From Spirochaetes bacterium GWB1_60_80 (GTDB lineage Bacteria; Spirochaetota; Spirochaetia; Treponematales; UBA12059), in the NCBI GenBank assembly GCA_001829185.1, contig MIAR01000010.1, forward strand, positions 1-57,942: a DNA stretch of 57,942 bases. The letters run 5' to 3'. The notes under the pieces are model-generated. The model saw nothing but the letters and a program-made list of their open reading frames with translations. It made no database searches and was not told the origin of the DNA. Shown here piece after piece: positions 1 to 9,119 of the stretch (position 1 is the first letter of the stretch; every line of letters begins with the position of its first letter). Position numbers and translations under genes: made by a program.

Positions 1-7
1 CAGTCCA

Positions 8-97
8 GGAAACTCTAGTCCAAGCTTATCCTTGGACTAGAATTTGACTTATGAGGCAACCACCTCGTAGGACTAGATTTTATTATGAGGCAACACG
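8..97 (+). repeat. Left copy of 90-bp terminal inverted repeat
   Basis: These 90 bases are the exact reverse complement of 57853-57942, the last 90 bases of the window. Inside lies an 11-bp perfect hairpin (arms 14-24 and 31-41, 6-nt loop). There is also a short imperfect direct repeat, GACTAGA...TATGAGGCAAC, at about 35-60 and 71-94. It looks like a dispersed palindromic repeat at which an assembly stopped, or a real terminal repeat. No coding sequence is seen in it, and nothing recognisable lies between it and the gene at 237. Confidence 0.95.
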
Positions 98-236
98 TTC
101 TGCCTGAGCTGGTTGGGCGGTGGCGTCGACGTGGTCGGTGGGAAAAGGCTCAACCCGGCGGTTTTTATTGCCGAATCTGTAACAGGGCTTTTCCAATATC
201 AGCGAACGATCCGCCAGGATAGTCAAGGATGCAGGT

Positions 237-1568
237 ATGCGCAAGATTCCGGTAATATCGAGTGATGACAAACTGAATGAATTCATTCGGTCCCAGTGCA
301 ATGTTTTCGGAAATGAGTTCACGCCCGTCTTTTTTACTAACAAGGACGAAGTGATCGCCTTCCTGAAGTATGAGTTGCCGGAGATGAAGATATTCAACCT
401 GTCTGACAAGAAGGTTGATGTTCAGGGTATCATCGACGAGATCAGGAAAGATCCCTGGCTGCACTACGGCGGCTTGATTGTCATTCATGACGTGGTGGCT
501 GACAAGGTCCTCCAGGAATCGTTGGTCGAGCAAAACCTGGTAGCCACGCTGCGCCGCCGCGATGTCGAGCGCGGTTTTATCCGCTTGCTCAAGATACTCC
601 GGCAAAACAAGCAAATCCTCTTCCAACGCGGCATCCAGCAGCATCTGCTCAAGAATATTTCCGGTTCCTTCGTTATCGACAACGACCCGTTGGACATCAC
701 TACCTACGCCAACTTGGTTACCAATTACCTGTTCAACGCCAACCTCATCAGCCGCGATATCAAGGAAAAGCTGCACGTCGCCCTGTTGGAGCTGCTGATC
801 AACGCCATCGAGCACGGTAACTGCCGCATCAGCTACGACGAGAAGACGGCCTGGCTGGAGCAGAATCGCGACATCATGGACTTGATTCGGGAGAAGAACA
901 AGGCTCCGGAAATCAAGGTGCGTAAAGTATTTTTCACCTATACCATCACCCCTGAATGGAGCCGCATATCCATCCGCGACGAGGGCGACGGTTTCGACTG
1001 GCGGGCCAGGCTGGCCAGCAAGCGCGATCAGCCGGAATTGCACGGTATGGGCATGCAGATGGCCGGGTTGTACGTGCAGCGTCTGCAGTACAACGACAAG
1101 GGCAATGAGGTGTCCTTCGAGATCGACCATCAGCACAACGAGTCTAACATCATCCCGGCCATCTTCGGCTCGTCGCAGGAAATGATTTTCCAGGACGGAC
1201 AGTACATCTGCTCGGAGGGTGAGGAGTCGGATTACCTGTACTACATTGTTTCCGGCATGCTCTATGTTTATTCCAAGGGCAAGCTGGTCTCGGCGCTATC
1301 GCCAGACGATATTTTTATGGGCGAGATGAGTTTCTTGCTGTCCAATAAACGCTCCGCGACCGTCGTATCCAAGGGCAAGAGCGTCCTGATACGGATTTCA
1401 AAGCAGGACTTTGTCAATTTAATCCGCGACAATCCGCACTATGGTATCTTTCTGGCCCGCCTACTGGCCCAGCGTCTGGCCCGGCTCAATCTGCGCATGT
1501 CGCGGCTGAACACCGAATACCTGAAGGTGAAGCAGGATCTGGCGGCCTGTGATCCGCCGCACGATTGA
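237..1568 (+). CDS. ATPase-domain and cyclic-nucleotide-binding regulator
   Basis: A 443-residue cytosolic protein. Residues 1-125 have a receiver-like pattern but no clear phospho-acceptor Asp. Residues about 175-310 form a GHKL ATPase of the anti-sigma/histidine-kinase type: N-box ELLINAIEHGN, G1 DEGDGFD, and a short GMGMQM G2. Residues about 315-425 are a cyclic-nucleotide-binding (CRP-like) beta-roll with GEMSFLLSNKRSATV. There is no HTH, so it is not a CRP transcription factor. The ATG at 237 has AAGGA eight bases upstream. Nearest-neighbour genes suggest no operon. By family, such proteins may be anti-sigma-type kinases gated by cAMP or cGMP. Because the window encodes two adenylate cyclases, cAMP is a plausible ligand, but that is inference. 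Confidence 0.85.
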   Translation: MRKIPVISSDDKLNEFIRSQCNVFGNEFTPVFFTNKDEVIAFLKYELPEMKIFNLSDKKVDVQGIIDEIRKDPWLHYGGLIVIHDVVADKVLQESLVEQNLVATLRRRDVERGFIRLLKILRQNKQILFQRGIQQHLLKNISGSFVIDNDPLDITTYANLVTNYLFNANLISRDIKEKLHVALLELLINAIEHGNCRISYDEKTAWLEQNRDIMDLIREKNKAPEIKVRKVFFTYTITPEWSRISIRDEGDGFDWRARLASKRDQPELHGMGMQMAGLYVQRLQYNDKGNEVSFEIDHQHNESNIIPAIFGSSQEMIFQDGQYICSEGEESDYLYYIVSGMLYVYSKGKLVSALSPDDIFMGEMSFLLSNKRSATVVSKGKSVLIRISKQDFVNLIRDNPHYGIFLARLLAQRLARLNLRMSRLNTEYLKVKQDLAACDPPHD

Positions 1569-1615
1569 GCCGCGTTGCCTGGACTAGCTGGGGTGGCCGC
1601 CTGCGCGGCTGGTCG

Positions 1616-2314
1616 TCAGTAATTTTCGAACAGGCGAATCTTGCTTACCTGTCCGGTGGCCCGGATATCGGCGAACAGGCTGCCGAGGTTGAGCTTCAGC
1701 GGCACGCGCACCAGCAGGCTCAGGCGGGTGTGTTTGGATTTGTGCGATTCCGAGGCGTCGATACTCTGCGGGATGATACCGTTTTTTTCCAGGACTACGT
1801 CCAGCGCCGCCCGATCCAGAAAGCCGTCGGTACACCAGATGACCAAGTTCTTGAGGCGCTCCTTGGGGAACAGCCTGGCTTCCAGCGGGTCCAGGATGAT
1901 CAAGGCCACGAAGATTATGCCCAACGCGACCAGCGATATTTTCCACATGCCGGCGCCGATGGTCAGGCCGAGGCCGGCGCAGAACCACAGCGTGGCGGCG
2001 GTAGTCAGTCCCTTGACGTTATTGCCGATCTTGAGGAAGGCGCCGGCCCCCAGGAAGCCGATACCCGATACTACTTGGGCGGCGATGCGCGCCGAGTCGC
2101 CTTCGCCGGTCATCTGCGGCAACCAGATGGACAGCATCATCAGCAGAGTGGCGCCGATACCGATGACGATGTGGGTACGCCAGCCGGCGGTCTGTTTTTG
2201 GATTTCGCGCTCCAGGCCGATCATGCCGCAGGCCACTAAACTGAGGCACAGACGCGCTACCGCCGCCGCGAAGCTGAGATCGGTACCACCCAGCAGCAAA
2301 CTTAATTCATGCAT
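1616..2314 (-). CDS. mgtC: MgtC/SapB family membrane protein
   Basis: A 232-residue inner-membrane protein. The first 140 residues carry the MgtC signature: hydrophobic helices with GLEREIQKQTAGWRTH, followed by a GIGFLGAG motif. The C-terminal 80 residues form the soluble ACT-like domain of the long MgtC subtype. MgtC proteins are linked to growth at low Mg2+ and to modulation of the F-type ATP synthase; the exact role here is not visible. GGGAGG precedes two in-frame ATGs. The second, at 2314, has a 9-base spacing, while the upstream ATG at 2323 abuts the site, so 2314 is preferred. The gene is convergent with the ATPase/cNMP gene, 47 bases away. Confidence 0.9.
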   Translation of the reverse strand: MHELSLLLGGTDLSFAAAVARLCLSLVACGMIGLEREIQKQTAGWRTHIVIGIGATLLMMLSIWLPQMTGEGDSARIAAQVVSGIGFLGAGAFLKIGNNVKGLTTAATLWFCAGLGLTIGAGMWKISLVALGIIFVALIILDPLEARLFPKERLKNLVIWCTDGFLDRAALDVVLEKNGIIPQSIDASESHKSKHTRLSLLVRVPLKLNLGSLFADIRATGQVSKIRLFENY

Positions 2315-2541
2315 TGTTATCATCCTCCCACCCCGAACGGGCGGCACTGTCGACCGCGCCGCTGGTTGACAGTATAGCATGAGGCGCCACGGTTGCCCAG
2401 TTTCCGGTGGCCGGCCGCAGTCTTTTCGGGCTTGATTGACTACTCCTTTTTACCGATACATCGGAGGAAGCCGCATCGCTGACTGGCTTGCGCTATGGTC
2501 GGGCTGACAGAAGATAAAGAGCTTGGACGGGAGATAATGCC

Positions 2542-5184
2542 TTGAGTGATACCGGAAAAACATCCTTGCTGGTGACCATAACAGGCAGCTGCCTGGCCAT
2601 ACTCTCGTTCCTGCTGCTGCTAGCCTTGGTGCTTACTCAGCTGGCGCTTTTCGGGCTGTCGGTCAATGTGGCGGCCTTTTTGCTGCGGGGTTTGTCCTGG
2701 GCGGCCTATGCCTTACCTTTGTATATCATGGTGGCGGCTGGTCTGCTCCTACTGACCAATCCGACGCCGGGCCGTATATTCCTCTACTTGGGTTCGCTGC
2801 CGCCTTTCGCCGTCCTGGTCTTCCTGGTCCGCTTCCTGGAGCAGCCGGTCTATTGGCTGGACACCCGCCCTGGCCTGGCCTTGCTCGGTATCCCTGGCGT
2901 AATGGCTTTATTTGTTTTCTTGTTCCTCAGCCTGATGGCGCTACTCGTCCTGTTGTATTGGCGCTTTTTCGGTGGACGCCGGCCGGTGCGCTCAGCGCTG
3001 TCGCCCTCTAATGCGCCGGCGGTTGACGAGGTCGAACCGCGGACCATCGCCGAAAGCCTGCAGACTATTTCGGAACGCTCCCAGTACTCGTTAGCCGATT
3101 TGGCGCCGCTTGGCCCGCTGGCCTCCCTGGCAGGCAACGACGCGACTAATCGGGAACTGCCTGGCGACCAGCCGTTGCCGGTAGAGCTTATCCCGGCGGA
3201 CGGCCAGGCAGCCGCTCCAGCGACCGTCATAGTGGCGGCTCCCGCTGCCTCGGTTACCGCAGTTGAGCCGACCGTTGCGGTTCTGCCGACCGCCGATGCC
3301 GACCAGCCCATCCCGTTGATGTTCCGGCGCTCCGTCGAGGCTGAGCCTGCGGCGGCAGCTGTCTCGTCGACCGCGCTGCCGGCCGCGCTGCCGGCTGAGG
3401 TTCCCTTGGTCGGCAAGCAGGATCCGGCCGGCTCGGGTGATTTTTGGGAGGATCGTCCGGCGGCGGCTGCTGTCGACAGCCCGGAGCAAAAAAAAAACTT
3501 GATCCGGCCAGCTAGCGCGCCGTCGGCCGCCATCGAGATCGAACTTGATCCGGTCGTTGAGGGTAAGCCATCAGTCGCCAAGATCGCCGACTTCGCCAAG
3601 GCGCGGGCCGTGCAAACCATCCCGGTTATCTCGGTGCCGCCTGAGCATCACGCCGTCATCAAACCCCGGCCGACCCTGGCCTATCGCGTGCCGACCGAAA
3701 ACCTGCTGACCGCGTATCCCGATGGTCAGTATTGGCTGGTCGACGACAAGACGCGCCGGGCGGCCGTCGTGCTCAAGGAAACCCTGGCCGAGTTCAACAT
3801 CGAGGCCGAGGTTACCGGCATCCGCAAGGGGCCGGTTATCACCATGTTCGAGATATTGCCGGCGCCTGGCGTGCGCCTCTCTAAAATCGCCAACTTGGGC
3901 GACAATATCGCCCTGCGGCTGGCCGCCTCCAGCGTGCGCATCGTGGCGCCCATTCCCGGCAAGCACGCCGTCGGCATCGAGGTGCCGAACGAGAAGCGGG
4001 CCATCGTGTCCTTCAAGGAAATCGTGGAGAGCGAGACCTTCCAGGCGCACCGCACCGGCGTGCCGGTAGTGTTGGGCAAGGACATCACCGGCGACGTCCA
4101 AGTGGCCGACCTGACGCAGACGCCGCACCTGCTCATCGCCGGCGCCACCGGCTCCGGCAAGTCGGTCTGCGTCAACTCGATCATCTTGTCAATTCTTTAT
4201 CACTCGAGCTTCAACGACGTCAAGCTGATGCTGATCGATCCGAAGGTGGTGGAACTCAAGCTGTACAACGGCATTCCCCACTTGCTGACGCCGGTAATCA
4301 CCGAGCCAAAGCGCGCTTTCCAGGCGCTGCAGTACTGCATCTGCGAGATGGAACGCCGTTACAGCCTGCTGGACGCCATGGGCGTGCGCGACGTCAAGTC
4401 GTACAATCGCAAGATCATCGACAAGAACATGGCGGCCGAGAAGCTGCCGTATATCGTGGTCATCATCGACGAATTCGCCGACCTGATGGCCACCACCGGC
4501 AAGGAGCTCGAGTCGACGCTGGCGCGGCTGGCGGCCATGTCGCGGGCCGTCGGCATCCACCTGGTGCTGGCCACGCAGCGGCCGAGCGTCGACGTCATCA
4601 CCGGACTCATCAAGGCCAACATCCCCAGCCGCATCGCCTTCATGGTGGCCGGTAAATTCGACTCGCGCATCATCATCGACATGGTCGGCGCCGAGAAGCT
4701 GCTCGGCAAGGGCGACATGCTGTACTCCAGCGCCACCGACGCCTTCCCGGTGCGCATCCAGGGCGCTTTCGTGTCCGACGAGGAAGTGGAGCGGGTGGTG
4801 GAATACGTCAAGACCCTGGGCGAGCCGGACTACAAAGATGATGAAATATTTATTGACGAAGAGGAAGACGACGGCCCTAGCCTGTTTGACGACGAGGACG
4901 ACGATCCGCTGTACGAGAAGGCTTTGGAGATCGTGCTGTCCCAGGGCAAGGCCAGCGCCTCGTACCTGCAGCGCAAGCTGAAGATCGGCTACAACCGGGC
5001 GGCCCGCCTGGTGGAGTTGATGGAGGAGAAGGGCATAGTCGGGCCGATGCAGGGTTCAAAAGCGCGCGACGTAATGCGCAATCCGGAGATGGGCAGCCTG
5101 CGGCCCCCAAGCCCCAAGGCGCGCTACGTGCCGGATTTCAGTCCGGCCGACGATGAGGATGTGGCGGAGGGAGACGAAGCCTGA
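2542..5184 (+). CDS. ftsK: DNA translocase FtsK/SpoIIIE
   Basis: An 880-residue membrane-anchored, ATP-driven DNA pump that clears chromosome dimers from the division septum. Four hydrophobic segments lie in residues 8-140. An Ala/Pro-rich linker spans about 147-390. The RecA-like motor follows, with Walker A GATGSGKS near 534 and Walker B VVIIDEFADLM near 640. The gamma winged-helix DNA-reading domain lies at about 790-855 (LKIGYNRAARLVELMEEKG). An acidic stretch separates motor and gamma domain. The start is a TTG at 2542, eight bases after GGGAG; the nearer ATG hits a stop at once. A run of ten A at 3488-3497 in the linker is odd in GC-rich DNA. The stop overlaps the purK start. Confidence 0.96.
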   Translation: MSDTGKTSLLVTITGSCLAILSFLLLLALVLTQLALFGLSVNVAAFLLRGLSWAAYALPLYIMVAAGLLLLTNPTPGRIFLYLGSLPPFAVLVFLVRFLEQPVYWLDTRPGLALLGIPGVMALFVFLFLSLMALLVLLYWRFFGGRRPVRSALSPSNAPAVDEVEPRTIAESLQTISERSQYSLADLAPLGPLASLAGNDATNRELPGDQPLPVELIPADGQAAAPATVIVAAPAASVTAVEPTVAVLPTADADQPIPLMFRRSVEAEPAAAAVSSTALPAALPAEVPLVGKQDPAGSGDFWEDRPAAAAVDSPEQKKNLIRPASAPSAAIEIELDPVVEGKPSVAKIADFAKARAVQTIPVISVPPEHHAVIKPRPTLAYRVPTENLLTAYPDGQYWLVDDKTRRAAVVLKETLAEFNIEAEVTGIRKGPVITMFEILPAPGVRLSKIANLGDNIALRLAASSVRIVAPIPGKHAVGIEVPNEKRAIVSFKEIVESETFQAHRTGVPVVLGKDITGDVQVADLTQTPHLLIAGATGSGKSVCVNSIILSILYHSSFNDVKLMLIDPKVVELKLYNGIPHLLTPVITEPKRAFQALQYCICEMERRYSLLDAMGVRDVKSYNRKIIDKNMAAEKLPYIVVIIDEFADLMATTGKELESTLARLAAMSRAVGIHLVLATQRPSVDVITGLIKANIPSRIAFMVAGKFDSRIIIDMVGAEKLLGKGDMLYSSATDAFPVRIQGAFVSDEEVERVVEYVKTLGEPDYKDDEIFIDEEEDDGPSLFDDEDDDPLYEKALEIVLSQGKASASYLQRKLKIGYNRAARLVELMEEKGIVGPMQGSKARDVMRNPEMGSLRPPSPKARYVPDFSPADDEDVAEGDEA

Positions 5185-6452
5185 TGAAGAAGATCGGAAT
5201 TATCGGGTCCGGCCAGCTGGGCCGCATGACCATCGAGGAAGCGCGCAAGCTCCTGTGCCATATCGAGGTGCTGTCGCCTGAATATCCGGCGCCGGCGGCC
5301 GAGCTGGCCGACGAGACCATCGTCGGCAGCCTGATGGATTACGACGCCGTCATGGAGCTGGCCGATCGGGTGGACGTCCTGTCCTATGAGATCGAGCATG
5401 TCAATATTGAGGCCTTGAGGGCGGTGGAGCGCAGCGGCAAGCCCGTCATCCCGCCGGCCGAGATACTGGCGCTGATCCAGGACAAGGCTTCCCAAAAGCG
5501 GGTGATGGACCAAGCGGGCGTGCCGACGGCCGGCTGGTGCCTGCCCGGCGCCGAGGCCGCCGAGGGCAGGTCAACCGGCAGCGGCCAAGCGGTTGCCGGC
5601 GCGGTCGGCCTGGTGGCGACCGCGGCCGACATAGAGGCGGCCGCGGTCGGCCTGGGCGGCTTTCCGCTGGTGCAGAAAAGCCGGCGCGGTGGCTACGATG
5701 GCCGCGGCGTAGCGGTGCTGCGTTCGTCCGATGATCTGCGGCCCGCGGCTGAAGGCGGCCGCCTGCTGGCCGTGCCGAGTTTCCTGGAGCGCTATGTCGA
5801 TTTCAGTAAAGAGCTGGCCGTCATGGTAGCGCTGGACGGCCAGGGGAAGCTGGCTACCTGGCCGTGCGTCGAGATGGTGTTCGACGAGCGGGTCAATCTG
5901 TGCGACTCGGTGTTGATGCCGGCCAGGGTTTCGGCCGCGGTGGCAGTCGAGGCCGAACGCGTGGCCAAGCAGATGGTCGAGGCTCTGGCCGCGGCCGCCC
6001 GCCTGGTGGCACAACGGGACGGTTTGGATATTACGGTGGCCGGCGTCTTCGCCGTCGAGCTGTTCCTCGATAAGGCTGGCCGGGTGCTGGTCAATGAGAC
6101 GGCGCCGCGGCCGCATAATTCCGGCCACCTTACATGCGAGGCTTGCATCACCTCGCAGTTCAGCCAGTACTACCGCATCCTGTCCGGCTATCCGCTGGGG
6201 GCGACCACGCAGGTCATGCCGGCGATGATGCTCAACCTGCTGGGCGAGCTTGATGCCGACGGCGAGCCGGTCTACGACGGACTGGCGCTGGCGCTGGCGG
6301 TGCCGGGCGTCTCGGTGCACCTGTACGGCAAGCGCCTGGTGAAGCCGTTCCGCAAGATGGGCCACCTGACGGCCTTGGGCGCCACGATTGAAGAAGCCAT
6401 CAGCCGGGCCAACCAGGCGCGCGCGGCCATAAAGGTTCGATCTAAAAAGTAA
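5184..6452 (+). CDS. purK: N5-carboxyaminoimidazole ribonucleotide synthase PurK
   Basis: A 422-residue ATP-grasp enzyme that makes N5-CAIR from AIR, ATP and bicarbonate in purine synthesis. The N-terminal nucleotide-fold motif is GIIGSGQLGRM (residues 5-15). The ATP-grasp core contains QKSRRGGYDGRGV and the late catalytic motif NETAPRPHNSGHLT. It is longer than many PurK proteins because of an Ala/Gly-rich insertion at about residues 125-155 inside the ATP-grasp region. The ATG overlaps the ftsK stop (TGATG), implying translational coupling to ftsK. No purE lies next to it. The gene ends four bases from convergent aroK. Confidence 0.93.
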   Translation: MKKIGIIGSGQLGRMTIEEARKLLCHIEVLSPEYPAPAAELADETIVGSLMDYDAVMELADRVDVLSYEIEHVNIEALRAVERSGKPVIPPAEILALIQDKASQKRVMDQAGVPTAGWCLPGAEAAEGRSTGSGQAVAGAVGLVATAADIEAAAVGLGGFPLVQKSRRGGYDGRGVAVLRSSDDLRPAAEGGRLLAVPSFLERYVDFSKELAVMVALDGQGKLATWPCVEMVFDERVNLCDSVLMPARVSAAVAVEAERVAKQMVEALAAAARLVAQRDGLDITVAGVFAVELFLDKAGRVLVNETAPRPHNSGHLTCEACITSQFSQYYRILSGYPLGATTQVMPAMMLNLLGELDADGEPVYDGLALALAVPGVSVHLYGKRLVKPFRKMGHLTALGATIEEAISRANQARAAIKVRSKK

Positions 6453-6456
6453 TTAA

Positions 6457-6969
6457 TTATTCTCTTATAATATCGATTATCTGGGCGACTAGGCTATCAA
6501 CGGAGTTTTCCGCGTTCAGGCGGCGGCGGGCGCAAGCCGTGTAGAGCGGCTGCCGCGCCGTGTACAGCCCGGCTGGATTGTCGGCAAGCAAGGGGCGGGT
6601 GGCGTCTCCCCTCATGCGGGCTTCGAGGACCGGCCAAGGCGCGTCCAGCCAGAAGACTAGCCGCCGTTGCCGCAAAGCGACGGCGCTACTCGGATTTTGG
6701 CAGGCGCCGCCGCCGGTGGCCACCACCCGACCGCCGGGTCCGTCAGCTAGGCTCCGGATCAGGGTCGCTTCGGCCGCGCGGAACTCCGCCTCCCGGCCGG
6801 CTGCAAACAGGCTGGCGATGGAACGGCCGAATTGCCCAGTCAAAACTGCGTCACAGTCGACGAAGTCCCAGCCCAGTCGCCGCGCCAGCATTCGCCCCAC
6901 CGTACTCTTGCCCGAGCCCATGAAGCCGATCAGGAAGAGCGGGCCGTCATCCGGGCTGGCGCCTGGCAT
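6457..6969 (-). CDS. aroK: Shikimate kinase
   Basis: A 170-residue P-loop kinase that phosphorylates shikimate at O-3 in chorismate synthesis. Walker A is GFMGSGKST (residues 15-23). The shikimate-binding DxD-like motif is VDCDAVL, the conserved glycine triplet is ATGGGA, and the lid Arg region is GDATRPLL. Length is normal for the family. Its ATG overlaps the stop of the upstream chemoreceptor (TAATG), so it is the last gene of a minus-strand operon with two chemoreceptors, an unusual pairing. Confidence 0.95.
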   Translation of the reverse strand: MPGASPDDGPLFLIGFMGSGKSTVGRMLARRLGWDFVDCDAVLTGQFGRSIASLFAAGREAEFRAAEATLIRSLADGPGGRVVATGGGACQNPSSAVALRQRRLVFWLDAPWPVLEARMRGDATRPLLADNPAGLYTARQPLYTACARRRLNAENSVDSLVAQIIDIIRE

Positions 6970-9119
6970 TAGCCGGCGGCCTGTCCGTCGGTCGAGTTGG
7001 CGGCCGGCCCGCCAATTTTCTCGGGTGGCGGTGCGTCAGTATCGGAGTACTGCGAAATCAGGCTGTGCAGTTTCTCGGCAATGTCGTTCAGCTGCTTGGA
7101 GGTTTCGCTAGTATAGTTGGCGGAGTCGACGAAGCTGTTAACGCCGCCAGAAATTTCCTTGAGAGCCTGCAGGATCTGCCGAAAGGCCTGGCTCTCTTCT
7201 TGGAGCGAGGTATTGATTTCCAACGTGGCCGCGGCCGAGGTCTCGGTGGATTCGACGATGCCGGAGAAGGACTCGCCCATGTTGGAGGCGATGTCCCAGC
7301 TCTGTTCCAGGGCCGAGTAACCGTCGCGGGCCACGTTGACCACTTTACCAGACGAGGCGATCAGGCTGTTTACCCGGGCGCGGATGTTTTTGACGCTGCT
7401 CATGGTGGAGTCGGCCAGCCGCTTGACCTCGTCGGCCACGATGCGGAAATTGCGGCCAGCGTCGCCGGCGGCCACCGCCTCCAGCGAGGCGTTAAAGGCG
7501 ATGATGCGGATCTGGGTAGCGATGCCCTCGATGAACTTCACGATCTCGGTGATGGAGCCGAGTTCGTCGTTGAAGCTGTTGATCATGTTGATCGATTCGG
7601 CGATGCGGGCAATGACCGCTTCCAGCTTCTTGAGCGCCGTACGGACGTTGGCCGCGCCGTCGGTGGCCCGGGCCGCGCTGTCGTCGCTGGCTTTGGCCAC
7701 CTGGCTGGACTGTCCGGAAATATGGGTCAGCAGTTCGCTGGCGTTTTCCATGGTGGCCACGATCTCGCGTACCGCCGCCGCCTGCTGGTTGCCGGTAACG
7801 CTGACCTCGCGCGCCGAGACGGCGATCTCCTCGGCCGCTCTGGTCAGGATGCCGGACTCGATACCGAGGTGCTTGAATACCGTCTGCAGGATGGCGTTCT
7901 TATCGCTGATGGCCTCGGTCTGCAACAGCGTAGTCTTGAAAATCGCCTCTTGCCGGCTGGCTAGTTCGAAGAAGATGCAGAGCACCAGCCAGATGAAGCC
8001 GTAGGCCACGGTCCAGATGTAAGGAATCAGGTTTTTATTTTCATAGCCCATGTCGTAGAAGCTGGTCAGCAGTACCACGCTGAAGCCCAGCACCAGGTAG
8101 AGATTCTTCTTGAGGCCGGCCTTGAAGATACTGATGACAATCAGGACGACGCAGAAGATCAGGTGAGGCGTGATGGCGAAGTTCATGACCACATGGAACA
8201 TGTTGTTGGTGGCGTTGAAGTCCGGCTGCGCCAGCACCAGTATGCTCGCTAGCGCCGCCACCGCCGCCATGGCGAACTTGAGCGGGCGAAAACGCCGCAG
8301 CAGGTCGGTCGCTTCCATCACGTAAAACGACATTACGGCCATGCCCCCGAAGAAGCCGATGCGGCTGAGCTTGGTGAGCAAGGTGTCGGACAGGCTGAGG
8401 TGATTGAGGGCGATGTTGAAGTTGGCCATCATGAAGCCGCCGCAAAATAGCGCGAACCACAGGAACTGTAGGTTCTTGCCTTGGCCAATGGCATACATGA
8501 AAAGAAAGTAGATCAGCAAGAGGAAACTGACGGTCATGATGCCAGTGGACAGCTGAGTCATGAAAAAGTTACGCCAAAAGACGTAGGCGGCGGCTGGCTG
8601 GGCGTCGCTGATGGCCAGGACCATCAAGGGCGTCCGCTCGCCTGATATCCAGGCTTCCACTTCGATAACGTTGCGCCTCTGCAGCAAGGCCGGATCGATG
8701 GCGCTCAGGCTGCTGGCGTAGCGGCGGGTGCGGTTGCGGTCTTCGGCATAGCCGTAGTGGCTCAGGGTCTGGCCGTTGAGGCTCAGGCGGTAGGGATAGT
8801 AATTGGGGCCGACCACCAGGGTGGGCTGCCTAAGGCTGCCGTCTTGCGGCAGGCTGAACTCGATCCGGAAACGATAGCTGACGATGTGGCCGGCCGGGGA
8901 GGGGGGCAGCTGCCCGCCATCGTAGGGTTGGAAGCCCCGGCCGTCGCCGCTGTCCAGCTCAAGCCGCTCGATGGCCATGCGGTCGATGGCGGCGATGTCG
9001 GTGGAACAGCTGGCCAGGAGGATGCCGGCCAGCATCAGCAGCGTCAGTCTGGCTAGGAGCGTCCAGCCGGGCGCCGGAGCAGAAGTCGTCGGTCGATTTT
9101 TTTGTTTATTGTTTTTCAC
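6969..9119 (-). CDS. Lipoprotein-type 7TM methyl-accepting chemotaxis protein
   Basis: A 716-residue chemoreceptor. It begins with a lipoprotein signal (lipobox LLASC). An exported beta-rich domain of about 150 residues with jelly-roll/7TMR-DISM character follows, then seven hydrophobic helices at about residues 180-390. A long cytoplasmic MCP coiled coil completes it. The signalling tip is degenerate (GIATQIRIIAFNASLEAVAAG) but alignable with the MCP consensus, followed by VADEVKRLAD. There is no C-terminal CheR-binding pentapeptide. The start is a GTG at 9119 overlapping the stop of the preceding receptor (GTGA). Ligand is unknown; by family the outer domain may bind carbohydrate or a surface cue. 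Confidence 0.9.
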   Translation of the reverse strand: MKNNKQKNRPTTSAPAPGWTLLARLTLLMLAGILLASCSTDIAAIDRMAIERLELDSGDGRGFQPYDGGQLPPSPAGHIVSYRFRIEFSLPQDGSLRQPTLVVGPNYYPYRLSLNGQTLSHYGYAEDRNRTRRYASSLSAIDPALLQRRNVIEVEAWISGERTPLMVLAISDAQPAAAYVFWRNFFMTQLSTGIMTVSFLLLIYFLFMYAIGQGKNLQFLWFALFCGGFMMANFNIALNHLSLSDTLLTKLSRIGFFGGMAVMSFYVMEATDLLRRFRPLKFAMAAVAALASILVLAQPDFNATNNMFHVVMNFAITPHLIFCVVLIVISIFKAGLKKNLYLVLGFSVVLLTSFYDMGYENKNLIPYIWTVAYGFIWLVLCIFFELASRQEAIFKTTLLQTEAISDKNAILQTVFKHLGIESGILTRAAEEIAVSAREVSVTGNQQAAAVREIVATMENASELLTHISGQSSQVAKASDDSAARATDGAANVRTALKKLEAVIARIAESINMINSFNDELGSITEIVKFIEGIATQIRIIAFNASLEAVAAGDAGRNFRIVADEVKRLADSTMSSVKNIRARVNSLIASSGKVVNVARDGYSALEQSWDIASNMGESFSGIVESTETSAAATLEINTSLQEESQAFRQILQALKEISGGVNSFVDSANYTSETSKQLNDIAEKLHSLISQYSDTDAPPPEKIGGPAANSTDGQAAG

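Noticed and set aside
8-97. Hairpin telomere of a Borrelia type
   Set aside because: I see no telomere-resolvase site that I recognise, and chromosomal genes on a repeat-bounded contig fit an assembly break better. Kept only as an alternative in a finding.
165-1136. Long minus-strand reading frame opposite the cNMP-binding ATPase gene
   Set aside because: It has no recognisable domain and no RBS. The opposite strand encodes clear motifs.
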